This document shows positions 1 through 7,308 of a stretch of DNA of 39,531 nt, piece by piece. The notes beneath the pieces are model-generated. The model did not search any database and was not told the DNA's origin. It saw only the letters and a program-made list of their open reading frames with translations. Where the stretch lies: assembly GCA_964403795.1 (NCBI GenBank), contig CAYOHP010000053.1, positions 1-39,531 on the forward strand, in the 5' to 3' direction. This stretch comes from CAYOHP01 sp964403795 [NCBI: uncultured bacterium]. GTDB lineage: Bacteria; Muiribacteriota; UBA6191; CAZXTJ01. Position 1 is the first letter of the stretch. The number at the start of each line of letters is the position of its first letter. The position numbers and the translations under genes were made by a program.

Positions 1-66
1 AGGGTGGGATTCCGGGTATGGATAGGCCATCCGGCGTCCCAGCTGCCAATTGAAGACATCAGACAT
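1..66 (-). CDS. nxrB: NxrB/NarH-type iron-sulfur beta subunit, N-terminal 22 codons only
   Basis: The first 22 residues are visible before the window edge and include VFNWQLGRRMAYPY. I recall this N-terminus (xVYNWQLGR..xYPYEExHP) from the electron-transfer beta subunit of Nitrospira- and anammox-type nitrite oxidoreductase. That subunit carries four iron-sulfur clusters and passes electrons between the molybdenum subunit and the heme subunit. The cluster-binding cysteines lie outside the window. The ATG at 66 is preceded by GGAGG eight bases upstream and overlaps the end of the upstream small gene by 8 bp, so translation is probably coupled. The family call rests on a short stretch but is backed by the adjacent alpha subunit. 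Other type II beta subunits (nitrate, selenate or chlorate reductase) remain possible. Confidence 0.75.
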   Translation of the reverse strand, partial: MSDVFNWQLGRRMAYPYPESHP

Positions 67-397
67 GGAGCGTTCCTCCCTCGCCGTCGCCGGCAGCGTC
101 GACCTGGGCCACGGTCCTGGTGCGCAGCACCCCGCAGCGCTCCAGCACGACCCGGATCCGCCGGCGGGTCCCGTCCGGACCGAACCGTTTGCGGAGCCCG
201 TGGGTCGCCTGGAAGAACGGGTCCTCGAAGAGTCGCTCGATCCGGGGCCCGTCCCAGCCCATGCGGGCGAACTCCTCGACCAGACAGGCGAGCATGGTGT
301 CGGGATCCCCGGCGACGTTCTCGGCCTGGAGGCTCATCGGGTCCTCGGGTTCCCAGGGCCCATCGCCGGGGTGCCTCGCGGTCTCGGGGTGGCTCAC
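59..397 (-). CDS. Small unrecognised protein between alpha and beta subunits of the NXR-like enzyme
   Basis: This encodes 112 residues from the GTG at 397, or 92 from an internal ATG at 337. Both starts have a GAGG 5-6 bases upstream. The GTG lies 1 bp after the alpha-subunit stop, and the ATG leads into the sequence MSLQAENVAGDP, which looks like a natural N-terminus. The protein is predicted soluble, mostly helical and arginine-rich near the C-terminus, with no signal peptide and no cysteine pair. It is translationally linked to both neighbours (1 bp gap upstream, 8 bp overlap downstream). Position and size would suit a dedicated assembly factor or a small accessory subunit. It is not recognisably NarJ/TorD, which are about twice as long. 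I assign no function. Confidence 0.7.
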   Translation of the reverse strand: MSHPETARHPGDGPWEPEDPMSLQAENVAGDPDTMLACLVEEFARMGWDGPRIERLFEDPFFQATHGLRKRFGPDGTRRRIRVVLERCGVLRTRTVAQVDAAGDGEGGTLHV

Positions 398-398
398 T

Positions 399-3300
399 TC
401 AGACCTCGCTTTCGATGAACTCGCCGGCGAGATAGGCGCGCATCTCGTCGGACTCGGCTCCCGGGGAGCGGCCTTCCGTCGCCCCTCCCCAGACGCCTAC
501 GCCTCCCAGGCCGCCGGCCTCGGCCTTGACGATCCGGATCAGGGTCTCCTTGGGGATGGTATTCACCCCGTGGTTGTCCACCGCGAAGCCGAATGTGAAC
601 GCCATGGAGCCGGTCGCCTTGTGGAAGAGCGTGTCGGTCTGGTGCATGGGCATCAGCCAGCTCCGGGTGATGCTCTGGTGGGACCCGTAGCGGTAGCTGG
701 CCTGGTACCCGGTGCCCTCGGCCAGCGCCCGGCCATCGGGGCGCTTCTCGTGGGCCTTCACGGTCCGCTCGGTGGCGATCCATCCGGTGTGCTTCATGAT
801 CGTCATGTGGTACGGGAGCGACGGGTTCAGCTTCAGTCGCACCATGCAGCGGAACGCCCGGGTGCGGGGATCGTCGGGTCTGGCACCGACGAAGGGGCGG
901 TCGAGCGGATTGCTGTCCACGTAGACGTAGTCGCCTTCGGCCAGCCCCGAGTCCTTGGCCGCCTGGGGGTTCATCTGGATCTGGCGGTCCCCGACGCCCG
1001 GCATGCGCTTCTCCTCCCGGTAGGGATCGGAGAAGCTCGTCGACCAGATCCAGTTCCAGTCGACCGTGGACCAGGAGGAGTGGGTGCTGTGCCGACTCTT
1101 GGGGGTCGAGCAGAAGTAGCGGAAGCCCTCTGCCCACAGGGGATTCACGGTCTTGCGGACTTCCTCCCACGACATCTTCACGTTGCGGATGCTGCGGAGG
1201 TCCGGGTCCATCTCCCCGAGGGGGATCCCGTAGTCCTCGGGGCGAACGAAGGGACTGCGGGAGACGATCACGTTGGGCAGGTAGGGGGTGGCCTCGGTGC
1301 CTTCCCGATGGACGATGAGGTTCTCGCCGCTGCGGATCGCCTCGTCGAGATCGCAGTACCCGGAGAGTCGGCCGGTATCGGTGTAGAACGGGATGGAGTC
1401 GTGGATCTGCTCCCAGAAGGCCACCCTGGGGTAGGTCCTGAAGAGCATCAGGGCTGCGCCCGGCTCGCCACCGTAGGCGCCCCTGCGCATCTCGTCGACC
1501 TTGTAGTACCCCTTGTCGCCCCGGGTCGTCGTGCATCCGGCGAAGACGCGCTGGATGTAGACCTTCGCCTTCTTCTCGGTGATGAACTTGAAGTAGTCGG
1601 CGAAGCGCCGGTCCTTGGTGTGCCGGCCCAGGGCCCGGGCCACGCCGGCGAAGATCTCGGCGTCGTCCCGCGAGTCGTGGACGGGACGGATCCCGTCGCC
1701 CCCCCAGAGCTGGAGGAAGGGGTTCGAGCAGGAGCCCCCGACCTCGAGGTCCTCGAACTCCACCCAGGAGTTGGCGGGCAGCACCACGTCGGAGTACTCC
1801 GCGGACCCCGTCCACTCGACCTGCTGGTCCACGATCATGTCCACCTTCGGGAAGGTGTGGACGATCAGGTTGTAGACCCACTTGGCCTGGTTGATGAGGT
1901 TGGCGTTGTTGTACCACATCAACTTGGTGGGGCTCGGCATGTGGGTCTTGCCGGTGATGACCTGGCGCCCGAGCTTGGGGGTGTTCACGATCAAGGGGTG
2001 ATCGCCGTGACCCCAGAAGGCGACGTCCTCACCGTAGGTGAAGTTCTTCAGGTCGTGGTGATGGTCGAGCTCGACCTTGGTCTCGTCGAGGACTGGATGG
2101 AAGGGATCCTCGTGGGCGTAGGCCCCGACGCCGGGGCCGCTCCAGCTCGACGCCTGGAACAGGGATCCCTTGTAGTTGCCTGCCCAGGTGAACACGCCGG
2201 CGCCGTGCTTGCCGATGTTCCCCGTGAGCATCAGCGGGAGGTGGCAGGCGCGGTTGTGGAGGGTGGCGTGGAAGTAGTGGTTGGTCCCCTCTCCGTGGTG
2301 GAGCGAGACCGGATGTCCGGCCTTGGTGGTCTCCCAGATGTCCTTCGCCAGGCGCTTCACGAGCTCCGGCTCGGCTCCCGAGATCTGGCGGACGGTCTCG
2401 AGGTCGTAGTCCTTCAGGTGCTCGCGGTACATCTCGTAGACCGTCATGACCTCGACGGTCTTGCCGTCGAGCGTCTTCACCTGGAAGCGACCTTCGAGGG
2501 CGGCAGACATGTTGGCGTGCACCCCGACCTCGTCGCGGGTGACGGCGACGACGGCGCCCTTCCCGGAGTCCCAGACCGTGAAGTCCCCGATCCGCTCGCG
2601 CTGCGAGTCCGTGAGACCCTGGATCCGGTAGGACGGCCCTCCCGCGAGGCTCTTGGGCCGGTAGCCGGGGAGGACCTCCTGGGGGCGTAGGCGCTTGAGG
2701 GTGTCGGTGCGGACCAGCAACGGGAAGTCCGTGAACCTGCGGATGTAGTCCTCGTCGATCCATCGCTGGTCCATCAGGATCCTGGTGACGCCCAGCAGCA
2801 CTGCGGTGTCCGAGAGCCCGGGCCGGACGCCGATCCAGTAGTCCGCCTTCGCCGAGGGAGCCGAGTAGTCCGGCGTGATGACGACGATCTTCCCGCCGCG
2901 CTCCATCATCTCGGCGAGCCAGTGGGAGTCCGCCATCTTGTTCTCGACCAGGTTCTTCCCCACCTGGATGGTCAGCTTCGAGAAGCGCATCTCGTTCATG
3001 TCCCAGTCCGAGGTCTGGAGGCCGTGGACGAAGGGCTGGCCCGGGGCCTGGTCGCCCCGCCACGTGTACTCGGTCCACTCCCGGGCCCCTTGGGCCTGGT
3101 CGGGGCCGACGCCCCGGACGTGGTGGTCGACCAGCGCCATCATGTTGGCGAAGCGAAAGAGGCCGAATTTGCCGACCAGCCCGTGGAGCGGGAGCGAGGA
3201 GCCGATCTTCATGGTGCGGGTCCCGGCCCCGTGCCAGTGCTCCAGCATCTCCGGCTCGTAGCCCTCCGCCAGCAGGCGTCGCTTGCCGGCTTCGCCGGAG

Positions 3301-3950
3301 TAGGTCCGAGCCACCGCCAGGAGTCCTCGTGCGCAGTAGTCCCAAGCCTCGTCCCAGGTAACCTTGACGAAGGAATCGTTGCCGCGGTCGTCGAAGCGGA
3401 ATTGCTTGCGCAGAGCCGGGTTGTCGGAGAGCGACGGGAAGCCCGCGTCGGCCCAGGCCTTCCAGCCGGCGCGGATCACCGGCTGCTTGAGCCGGTAGGG
3501 ACCGTAGACCCGCCGTTGGAAGGTGAACCCCTTGGGACAGCCTCGAGGATTCCAGCTGCTCGTGGCCCGATTCCCGTAGAGGTCGCCGCACCGGTCGTGA
3601 TCGTAGTTCTGTTCGGAGCGGATGAGCACGCCGTTGCGCACGAAGCCGCGTAGGCGACACATGTGGGTGTCGTTGGGTGCGCACACCCAGGTGAAGGTGC
3701 GGTCGTAGCGGTACTGGTCGAGATAGACCGACTCCCAGCCGCGATCCGGGTAGTGGGCAAGTGGGTTCTTGGTCCCGACCTGCGGCGAGAGCGCGGCCCG
3801 CCCCGGATCCGGGACCAGCAAGGCGGCCGCTCCCGCGCCGAGCATCTCGAGGAAGCTCCTTCGGCCGACTCGGGTACCTGCGTCGCCCTCGTCGCCCTCG
3901 GGTCCGGAAGTTCGCAGCTCCGGTCCGCTTCCGCACCGTCCGTCACTCAC
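399..3950 (-). CDS. nxrA: Tat-exported type II molybdopterin oxidoreductase alpha subunit, nitrite oxidoreductase NxrA-like
   Basis: An 1183-aa Mo-bisMGD enzyme, close to the roughly 1150 aa of periplasmic NxrA. The N-terminus has a twin-arginine signal (R30-R31-S-F-L followed by a hydrophobic AGAAALLVP stretch), so it is exported folded to the periplasm. The FS0 cluster motif is C90-x3-D94-x3-C98 with C138 in RGCPKG. In NarG the same positions are His-x3-Cys-x3-Cys..Cys. The segment WRGDQAPGQP (Asp300) aligns by eye with the NarG stretch that holds the Asp ligand to molybdenum. The dinucleotide-binding domain occupies roughly residues 960-1170. Long stretches such as THMCRLRGFVRNG and TWRGDQAPG match the NXR clade as I remember it. 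The GTG start at 3950 overlaps the cytochrome stop by GTGA. Direction (nitrite oxidation or nitrate reduction) and exact substrate cannot be read from sequence. Selenate, chlorate or other oxyanions are alternatives. Confidence 0.85.
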   Translation of the reverse strand: MSDGRCGSGPELRTSGPEGDEGDAGTRVGRRSFLEMLGAGAAALLVPDPGRAALSPQVGTKNPLAHYPDRGWESVYLDQYRYDRTFTWVCAPNDTHMCRLRGFVRNGVLIRSEQNYDHDRCGDLYGNRATSSWNPRGCPKGFTFQRRVYGPYRLKQPVIRAGWKAWADAGFPSLSDNPALRKQFRFDDRGNDSFVKVTWDEAWDYCARGLLAVARTYSGEAGKRRLLAEGYEPEMLEHWHGAGTRTMKIGSSLPLHGLVGKFGLFRFANMMALVDHHVRGVGPDQAQGAREWTEYTWRGDQAPGQPFVHGLQTSDWDMNEMRFSKLTIQVGKNLVENKMADSHWLAEMMERGGKIVVITPDYSAPSAKADYWIGVRPGLSDTAVLLGVTRILMDQRWIDEDYIRRFTDFPLLVRTDTLKRLRPQEVLPGYRPKSLAGGPSYRIQGLTDSQRERIGDFTVWDSGKGAVVAVTRDEVGVHANMSAALEGRFQVKTLDGKTVEVMTVYEMYREHLKDYDLETVRQISGAEPELVKRLAKDIWETTKAGHPVSLHHGEGTNHYFHATLHNRACHLPLMLTGNIGKHGAGVFTWAGNYKGSLFQASSWSGPGVGAYAHEDPFHPVLDETKVELDHHHDLKNFTYGEDVAFWGHGDHPLIVNTPKLGRQVITGKTHMPSPTKLMWYNNANLINQAKWVYNLIVHTFPKVDMIVDQQVEWTGSAEYSDVVLPANSWVEFEDLEVGGSCSNPFLQLWGGDGIRPVHDSRDDAEIFAGVARALGRHTKDRRFADYFKFITEKKAKVYIQRVFAGCTTTRGDKGYYKVDEMRRGAYGGEPGAALMLFRTYPRVAFWEQIHDSIPFYTDTGRLSGYCDLDEAIRSGENLIVHREGTEATPYLPNVIVSRSPFVRPEDYGIPLGEMDPDLRSIRNVKMSWEEVRKTVNPLWAEGFRYFCSTPKSRHSTHSSWSTVDWNWIWSTSFSDPYREEKRMPGVGDRQIQMNPQAAKDSGLAEGDYVYVDSNPLDRPFVGARPDDPRTRAFRCMVRLKLNPSLPYHMTIMKHTGWIATERTVKAHEKRPDGRALAEGTGYQASYRYGSHQSITRSWLMPMHQTDTLFHKATGSMAFTFGFAVDNHGVNTIPKETLIRIVKAEAGGLGGVGVWGGATEGRSPGAESDEMRAYLAGEFIESEV

Positions 3951-5611
3951 TGGGCACCACCCTCGCTTCCCGCCGACACCAGCTGGTGCCAGATCGTCAC
4001 CGACTTCTGGCCGTCGCGATCCCGACCGGCGCCATCCCAGACTGCGAAGCCGATCGCCGTCTCGCCGCCCGCCCGGAACTCCACGTCAGGGCTCCCCGCC
4101 CCGCGCAGCAGGCGGACGAAGACGGTCGCCCAGCCGTCCTGGGTCCGCACTCCGCGGGCCCTCACGTTCTGGGCAAAGGCATGGCGCGTGGTGAGGGTGC
4201 CGAAGCCTTCGGCGCTCGACGTCTCGGCGGCGGTCACCCGCCGCCTTTCCGAGAGCGGGTTCCCTGCGGAGAGCGCGGTGAGGAAGGCGGCGGGCGCAGG
4301 GTGACCCGGATATCCGTCCTCGCCCGTCGGCATGCCCGGGCGGCCGCTGGCGGCGCCCCCGAAGCCCTCCGCGGCATCCCGCTCCCATGCGGCCTTCCAG
4401 TGCCATAGGGTCACGGGGGCGCCGACCTGGCCCATCCCGAAGAACGGGGGATCCGGCTGGTCCGAGAGCTGGACCGCCACGCCATCCGTGAAGAGCTGCT
4501 GCCCGTTGGCCAGGGAATCGGGGCTGGGGTCGGCCCAGGCCACCCGGAGCGCCATGCGGGTCCCGTCGCTCGCCGCGCTCACCTCGATGCCCTCGATCCG
4601 CCGATCCCGCCACCACAGCGGCCAAACCGGCAGGTAGACCGCCTCGACGTTCTTCCAGGCCGGGTCCTCCGGGTGGGTAGGGACCTCCCGATCGAGGGCC
4701 GTGACCACCAGGCGGCGGCGGGATTGTTCGATCCGCTCCTGGGCGCCGGGGAGGACCATGGTGCGGACGTAGTGGGCCAGAGCCCATACCTCGTCGTCCG
4801 GGTAGTTGCTGGCCGGCATGGGAGATCCCGGGATGCCGGCCTTGATCCGCATGGCGATGGCCGCGGCGCTCGGGCTTCCCTTGAAGATGCCCTTGGTGAA
4901 GTCCCGTGCCGTGACCGGGATGCCGGAGGCGTCCCGGAGCTGCTGGGGTACCTTGCCGGCGCCGTCGGTCCCGTGACAGGGAGCGCAGCCTCGCCCGTAG
5001 ATCTCCCTTCCCTTGGCGAGCAGGGCCTGGCTCGGCTGCGGTTCGGGCCCGAGCGTCACCGGTTCGCCGGTTGCGAAGATCTCCCGGGCGAGCGCGTCGG
5101 CCTCCGCGGGCTTCATGGGAGGCTCGCCCGTGGCCAGATCGGCCGCCTTGCCCGCGACCGCCAGGTAGCGCACGGTGCGGACCAGCGCCCGAAGGTCCGC
5201 CTCGGGAAGATGGCCCCATGGGGGCATGGCGGAGCCCGGCATCCCTCGCTCCAGGGTGCGGCGGATGTCGGCGTCGGGAGGGAGGCCCGAGCGGGCCGAG
5301 GTCAGGCGGAAGGTTCCCTCGACGAAGTTCCGGGGCTTGGGGTAGAGCAGGTAGGCAGCCTCCCCGTCGCCGCGACCGGTCGCTCCATGGCAGCTGGCGC
5401 ACTGACGTGCGAAGAGCTCCAGCCCCCGGGCAAGTTCGGGATCGGTACGTCCTGGCGAGACCTCCGCAGGCGCCCTGGCGGGGACGGCTTGCGCCGGCGT
5501 CCTGCCCGATGTGTCGCCGCCGGGGCTCCGTGACAGCTCGGAACCGCAGCCGGCGGAGAGCACCGCCAGGACCGCTCCAGCCAGGAGGCAGGTAACCGCA
5601 CGTTCCTCCAT
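3947..5611 (-). CDS. Lipoprotein cytochrome: two c-type heme domains fused to an ethylbenzene-dehydrogenase-type heme b domain
   Basis: A 554-aa probable gamma subunit or electron acceptor for the NXR-like enzyme. The N-terminus is a lipoprotein signal with lipobox LSAGC (Cys22), so it should be anchored to a membrane facing the periplasm. Heme c site 1 is CASCH (71-75) with likely axial Met129 in GSAMPP. Site 2 is CAPCH (209-213) with likely axial Met265 in GSPMPA. The rest (about 310-550) resembles the heme b domain of EbdC/SerC/DdhC/NxrC. Met393 (FGMG) and Lys406 (WHWKAAW) are candidate Met/Lys heme b ligands. It is the first gene of the operon, with GGAGG seven bases before the ATG, and overlaps the alpha subunit by 4 bp. 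Joining the b-heme subunit and two c hemes in one lipoprotein gives a continuous path from the iron-sulfur clusters to periplasmic carriers. That path is inferred. Confidence 0.85.
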   Translation of the reverse strand: MEERAVTCLLAGAVLAVLSAGCGSELSRSPGGDTSGRTPAQAVPARAPAEVSPGRTDPELARGLELFARQCASCHGATGRGDGEAAYLLYPKPRNFVEGTFRLTSARSGLPPDADIRRTLERGMPGSAMPPWGHLPEADLRALVRTVRYLAVAGKAADLATGEPPMKPAEADALAREIFATGEPVTLGPEPQPSQALLAKGREIYGRGCAPCHGTDGAGKVPQQLRDASGIPVTARDFTKGIFKGSPSAAAIAMRIKAGIPGSPMPASNYPDDEVWALAHYVRTMVLPGAQERIEQSRRRLVVTALDREVPTHPEDPAWKNVEAVYLPVWPLWWRDRRIEGIEVSAASDGTRMALRVAWADPSPDSLANGQQLFTDGVAVQLSDQPDPPFFGMGQVGAPVTLWHWKAAWERDAAEGFGGAASGRPGMPTGEDGYPGHPAPAAFLTALSAGNPLSERRRVTAAETSSAEGFGTLTTRHAFAQNVRARGVRTQDGWATVFVRLLRGAGSPDVEFRAGGETAIGFAVWDGAGRDRDGQKSVTIWHQLVSAGSEGGAQ

Positions 5612-5787
5612 CGTCTCGCCTCCGTAAGTCCCGGTCTCCCGGTGATGTTGCTCACGCAGACCCGCGGGCTTCGCCCCCGGACGCAGGTGTTTTCCTTGCC
5701 GCCGATCCGCTCCTGGAGCGTCGCATCCGGATGACTACGGGACGCGCCAGGGATCTCGGCCGGAGAACCCTCCACCCAGCGACCCAT

Positions 5788-5803
5788 AGCAAGGTGCGAG
5801 CCA
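5788..5803 (-). promoter_or_regulatory. Sigma-54 (-24/-12) promoter of the NXR-like operon
   Basis: Read on the minus strand this is TGGCTCGCACCTTGCT. It matches the RpoN consensus TGGCACG-N4-TTGCW with one mismatch in the conserved bases, and has the exact 10 bp between the GG and GC pairs. The predicted start of transcription is near 5777, giving a leader of about 165 nt before the cytochrome gene. A sigma-54 activator is encoded divergently just beyond it, which is the usual arrangement. This is a visual match and has not been tested. Confidence 0.65.
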
Positions 5804-5809
5804 CACCGT

Positions 5810-5815
5810 TACGCT
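5810..5815 (+). promoter_or_regulatory. Possible -10 element (TACGCT) of the sigma-54 activator gene
   Basis: TACGCT matches the -10 form seen upstream of other genes in this window. It would start transcription near 5822, about 55 nt before the activator GTG. No convincing -35 is visible. It sits immediately beside the divergent sigma-54 promoter, so the two polymerases would compete for the same DNA if both sites are real. Confidence 0.3.
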
Positions 5816-5842
5816 CTGGTGGGGAGCCGATCGCGGTCTCTG

Positions 5843-5906
5843 TGTCGTCGGATCGACAACCCCGAGCGGAGTCGAAGTGACCACAAGCGTTGTCGATCGG
5901 GAAACA
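5843..5906. promoter_or_regulatory. Candidate enhancer (UAS) for the sigma-54 activator: inverted repeats around its start codon
   Basis: A perfect 10-bp inverted repeat, GATCGACAAC (5851-5860) and GTTGTCGATC (5889-5898), flanks the activator GTG at 5877. The left arm lies inside a dyad TGTCG-N6-CGACA (5843-5858), which also contains GT-N7-AC, the core of the NorR consensus. The right arm begins a weaker copy (TGTCG-N6-AAACA, 5891-5906). Relative to the predicted transcription start near 5777 these lie at about -66 to -129, a normal distance for enhancer-binding proteins. Binding here would also let the activator control its own gene. Function is inferred from position and symmetry. Confidence 0.45.
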
Positions 5907-6950
5907 TCGGTCCGTGGTCAGGATCGCTGTGTGATCGTCGGCGAGAGCGAGGCCATACGCTGGCTCCGCCGCGAGGTGGAGATGGTGGCCCCTTCCGACC
6001 TATCGGTCCTGATCATCGGTGAGACCGGAGTCGGCAAGGAACTCGTGGCCCGCTCGCTCTCCGGGCGCAGTCGCAGGCGAGGCGGCCCGATGGTGATGGT
6101 GAACTGCGCGGCCCTGTCGGAGCATCTCGCCGAGAGCGAACTGTTCGGGCACGTGGCCGGTGCCTTCACCGGTGCCGAGGCGGATCGAGCCGGGAGGTTC
6201 GAACGGGCGCGCGGGGGCACCCTCTTCCTCGACGAGGTCGGCGAACTCTCCCCCCAAGTGCAGGCCAAGCTCCTCCGGGTCCTCGAAACCGGGGAGATCC
6301 AGCGGGTCGGCTCCGACGAACACCTCTCGGTGGACGTGCGCATCCTGGCGGCAACCAACCGGAGCCTGCGAGAAGATGTCGATGCCGGTAGGTTCCGGGC
6401 GGACCTCCTCCATCGGCTCAGCGTCTATCCGATCCGGGTCCCTGCATTGCGGGAACGGCTGGAGGACATCGGCATCCTGGCGAACCACTTCGCAGCGACC
6501 GCCTGCTCGCGGTCCTCCGGCCGGTGCTACCGGGACTCCCCCTGCCACCTTCCAGCCGGGACCCACCTCGAGGTTTCCCCCGAGTCGCTCGATCTGCTCC
6601 GCAGCTACACCTGGCCGGGCAACGTCCGGGAGCTGCGGCATGCGATCTCCCGGGCCGCACTGCGTTGCGCCAGCGATCCGCGGGAGCGGTGCCGCATCGA
6701 GCCGCGTCACCTCGAGGTGGACCTGCTCGACAGGGAGCCGGGGGATCCCGGCGGCTCGCCTTCGCCGCGGCTCCTGGCGGCTCCACCGGAGGACGGCACC
6801 CTCAGGAGCCTGGTCGCCGAGTTCCAGCGGAGCCTGATCCGGAGCCGGCTCGATGCCTACGACGGGAACTGGGCCGCGACCGCTCGCAGCCTGGGCGTGA
6901 ACCGGAGCAACCTCCATCGGCTGGGGCAGCGCCTCGGCTTGAAGGGCTAA
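5877..6950 (+). CDS. NorR-family sigma-54 activator lacking an N-terminal sensor domain
   Basis: A 357-aa bacterial enhancer-binding protein. The AAA+ domain starts almost at the N-terminus: Walker A GETGVGKE (48-55), the sigma-54 contact loop GAFTGA (95-100), Walker B GTLFLDE (114-120), and YTWPGNVREL (244-253). The C-terminal Fis-type helix-turn-helix (about 330-357, NWAATARSL..NLHRLGQRLGLK) closely resembles NorR. NorR itself is about 500 aa and has a GAF domain that binds nitric oxide through iron. Here only about 20 residues precede the AAA+ core, so there is no visible sensor. Activity may be constitutive, set by expression level, or controlled by a partner protein. The GTG start has GGAG five bases upstream. 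Divergent placement beside a sigma-54 promoter makes the NXR-like operon its likely target. Confidence 0.9.
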   Translation: MTTSVVDRETSVRGQDRCVIVGESEAIRWLRREVEMVAPSDLSVLIIGETGVGKELVARSLSGRSRRRGGPMVMVNCAALSEHLAESELFGHVAGAFTGAEADRAGRFERARGGTLFLDEVGELSPQVQAKLLRVLETGEIQRVGSDEHLSVDVRILAATNRSLREDVDAGRFRADLLHRLSVYPIRVPALRERLEDIGILANHFAATACSRSSGRCYRDSPCHLPAGTHLEVSPESLDLLRSYTWPGNVRELRHAISRAALRCASDPRERCRIEPRHLEVDLLDREPGDPGGSPSPRLLAAPPEDGTLRSLVAEFQRSLIRSRLDAYDGNWAATARSLGVNRSNLHRLGQRLGLKG

Positions 6951-7308
6951 CCCTGAAGTAAGCGCCTCGCAAGCGGTCCGCTTCGTCGGGCGTCTCAAGA
7001 TTCGCGAAAGGCCCTCTGGTTCTGGGTATCGTGTCACTTGCGACAGAGCAACGAAACCAGAGCGCAGGGGGGGCCAGGGTGAACGACTCCACCCCTTCGA
7101 GGGTACGGTTCCGGGTTACCGAGTGCGTCGACTGGCCAAGGACCCCGGTTGGCCCGGCCCAGCCCGGACTGCGCCTCCAGGTACGCCCGAGGCCACGTGG
7201 CCAGGCGTCATGACCCTCGCAGGGGCCTTCCCGAGTCGAGGATCGCCTCCGCCGCGCCCTCTTCCGGTCCCTCGGGCCCGCCTAGGGGCGCTCCGGCTTC
7301 GCCCGAGA
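6951..7308. other. Non-coding stretch between the convergent activator and kinase genes
   Basis: I see no convincing gene in these 358 bases. Short open frames are present but lack a ribosome-binding site and recognisable sequence. Structural elements are AAGCGG-T-CCGCTT (6971-6983), 20 bp past the activator stop and possibly part of its terminator; the palindrome TTCGCGAA (7001-7008); and an 8-bp inverted repeat CTCTGGTT / AACCAGAG (7014-7021 and 7055-7062) spaced by 33 bases. The far end holds the hairpin after the kinase gene. Confidence 0.5.
7271..7307 (-). terminator. Hairpin just past the kinase stop codon, possible terminator
   Basis: CTCGGGC (7271-7277) and GCCCGAG (7301-7307) form a perfect 7-bp stem around a GC-rich loop, starting 1 bp after the kinase stop codon. 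There is no T-run, which is common for terminators in very GC-rich genomes. Confidence 0.4.

Noticed and set aside
120-2690. 856-codon open frame on the plus strand opposite the NXR-like alpha gene
   Set aside because: It is the antisense shadow of the alpha subunit, with a low-complexity Gly/Val/Asp-rich translation and no domain. Long antisense frames are expected at this GC content.
7031-7213. Possible 60-aa gene in the gap after the activator
   Set aside because: It starts at a GTG with no ribosome-binding site or promoter, and the Arg/Pro-rich translation looks like random GC-rich sequence.
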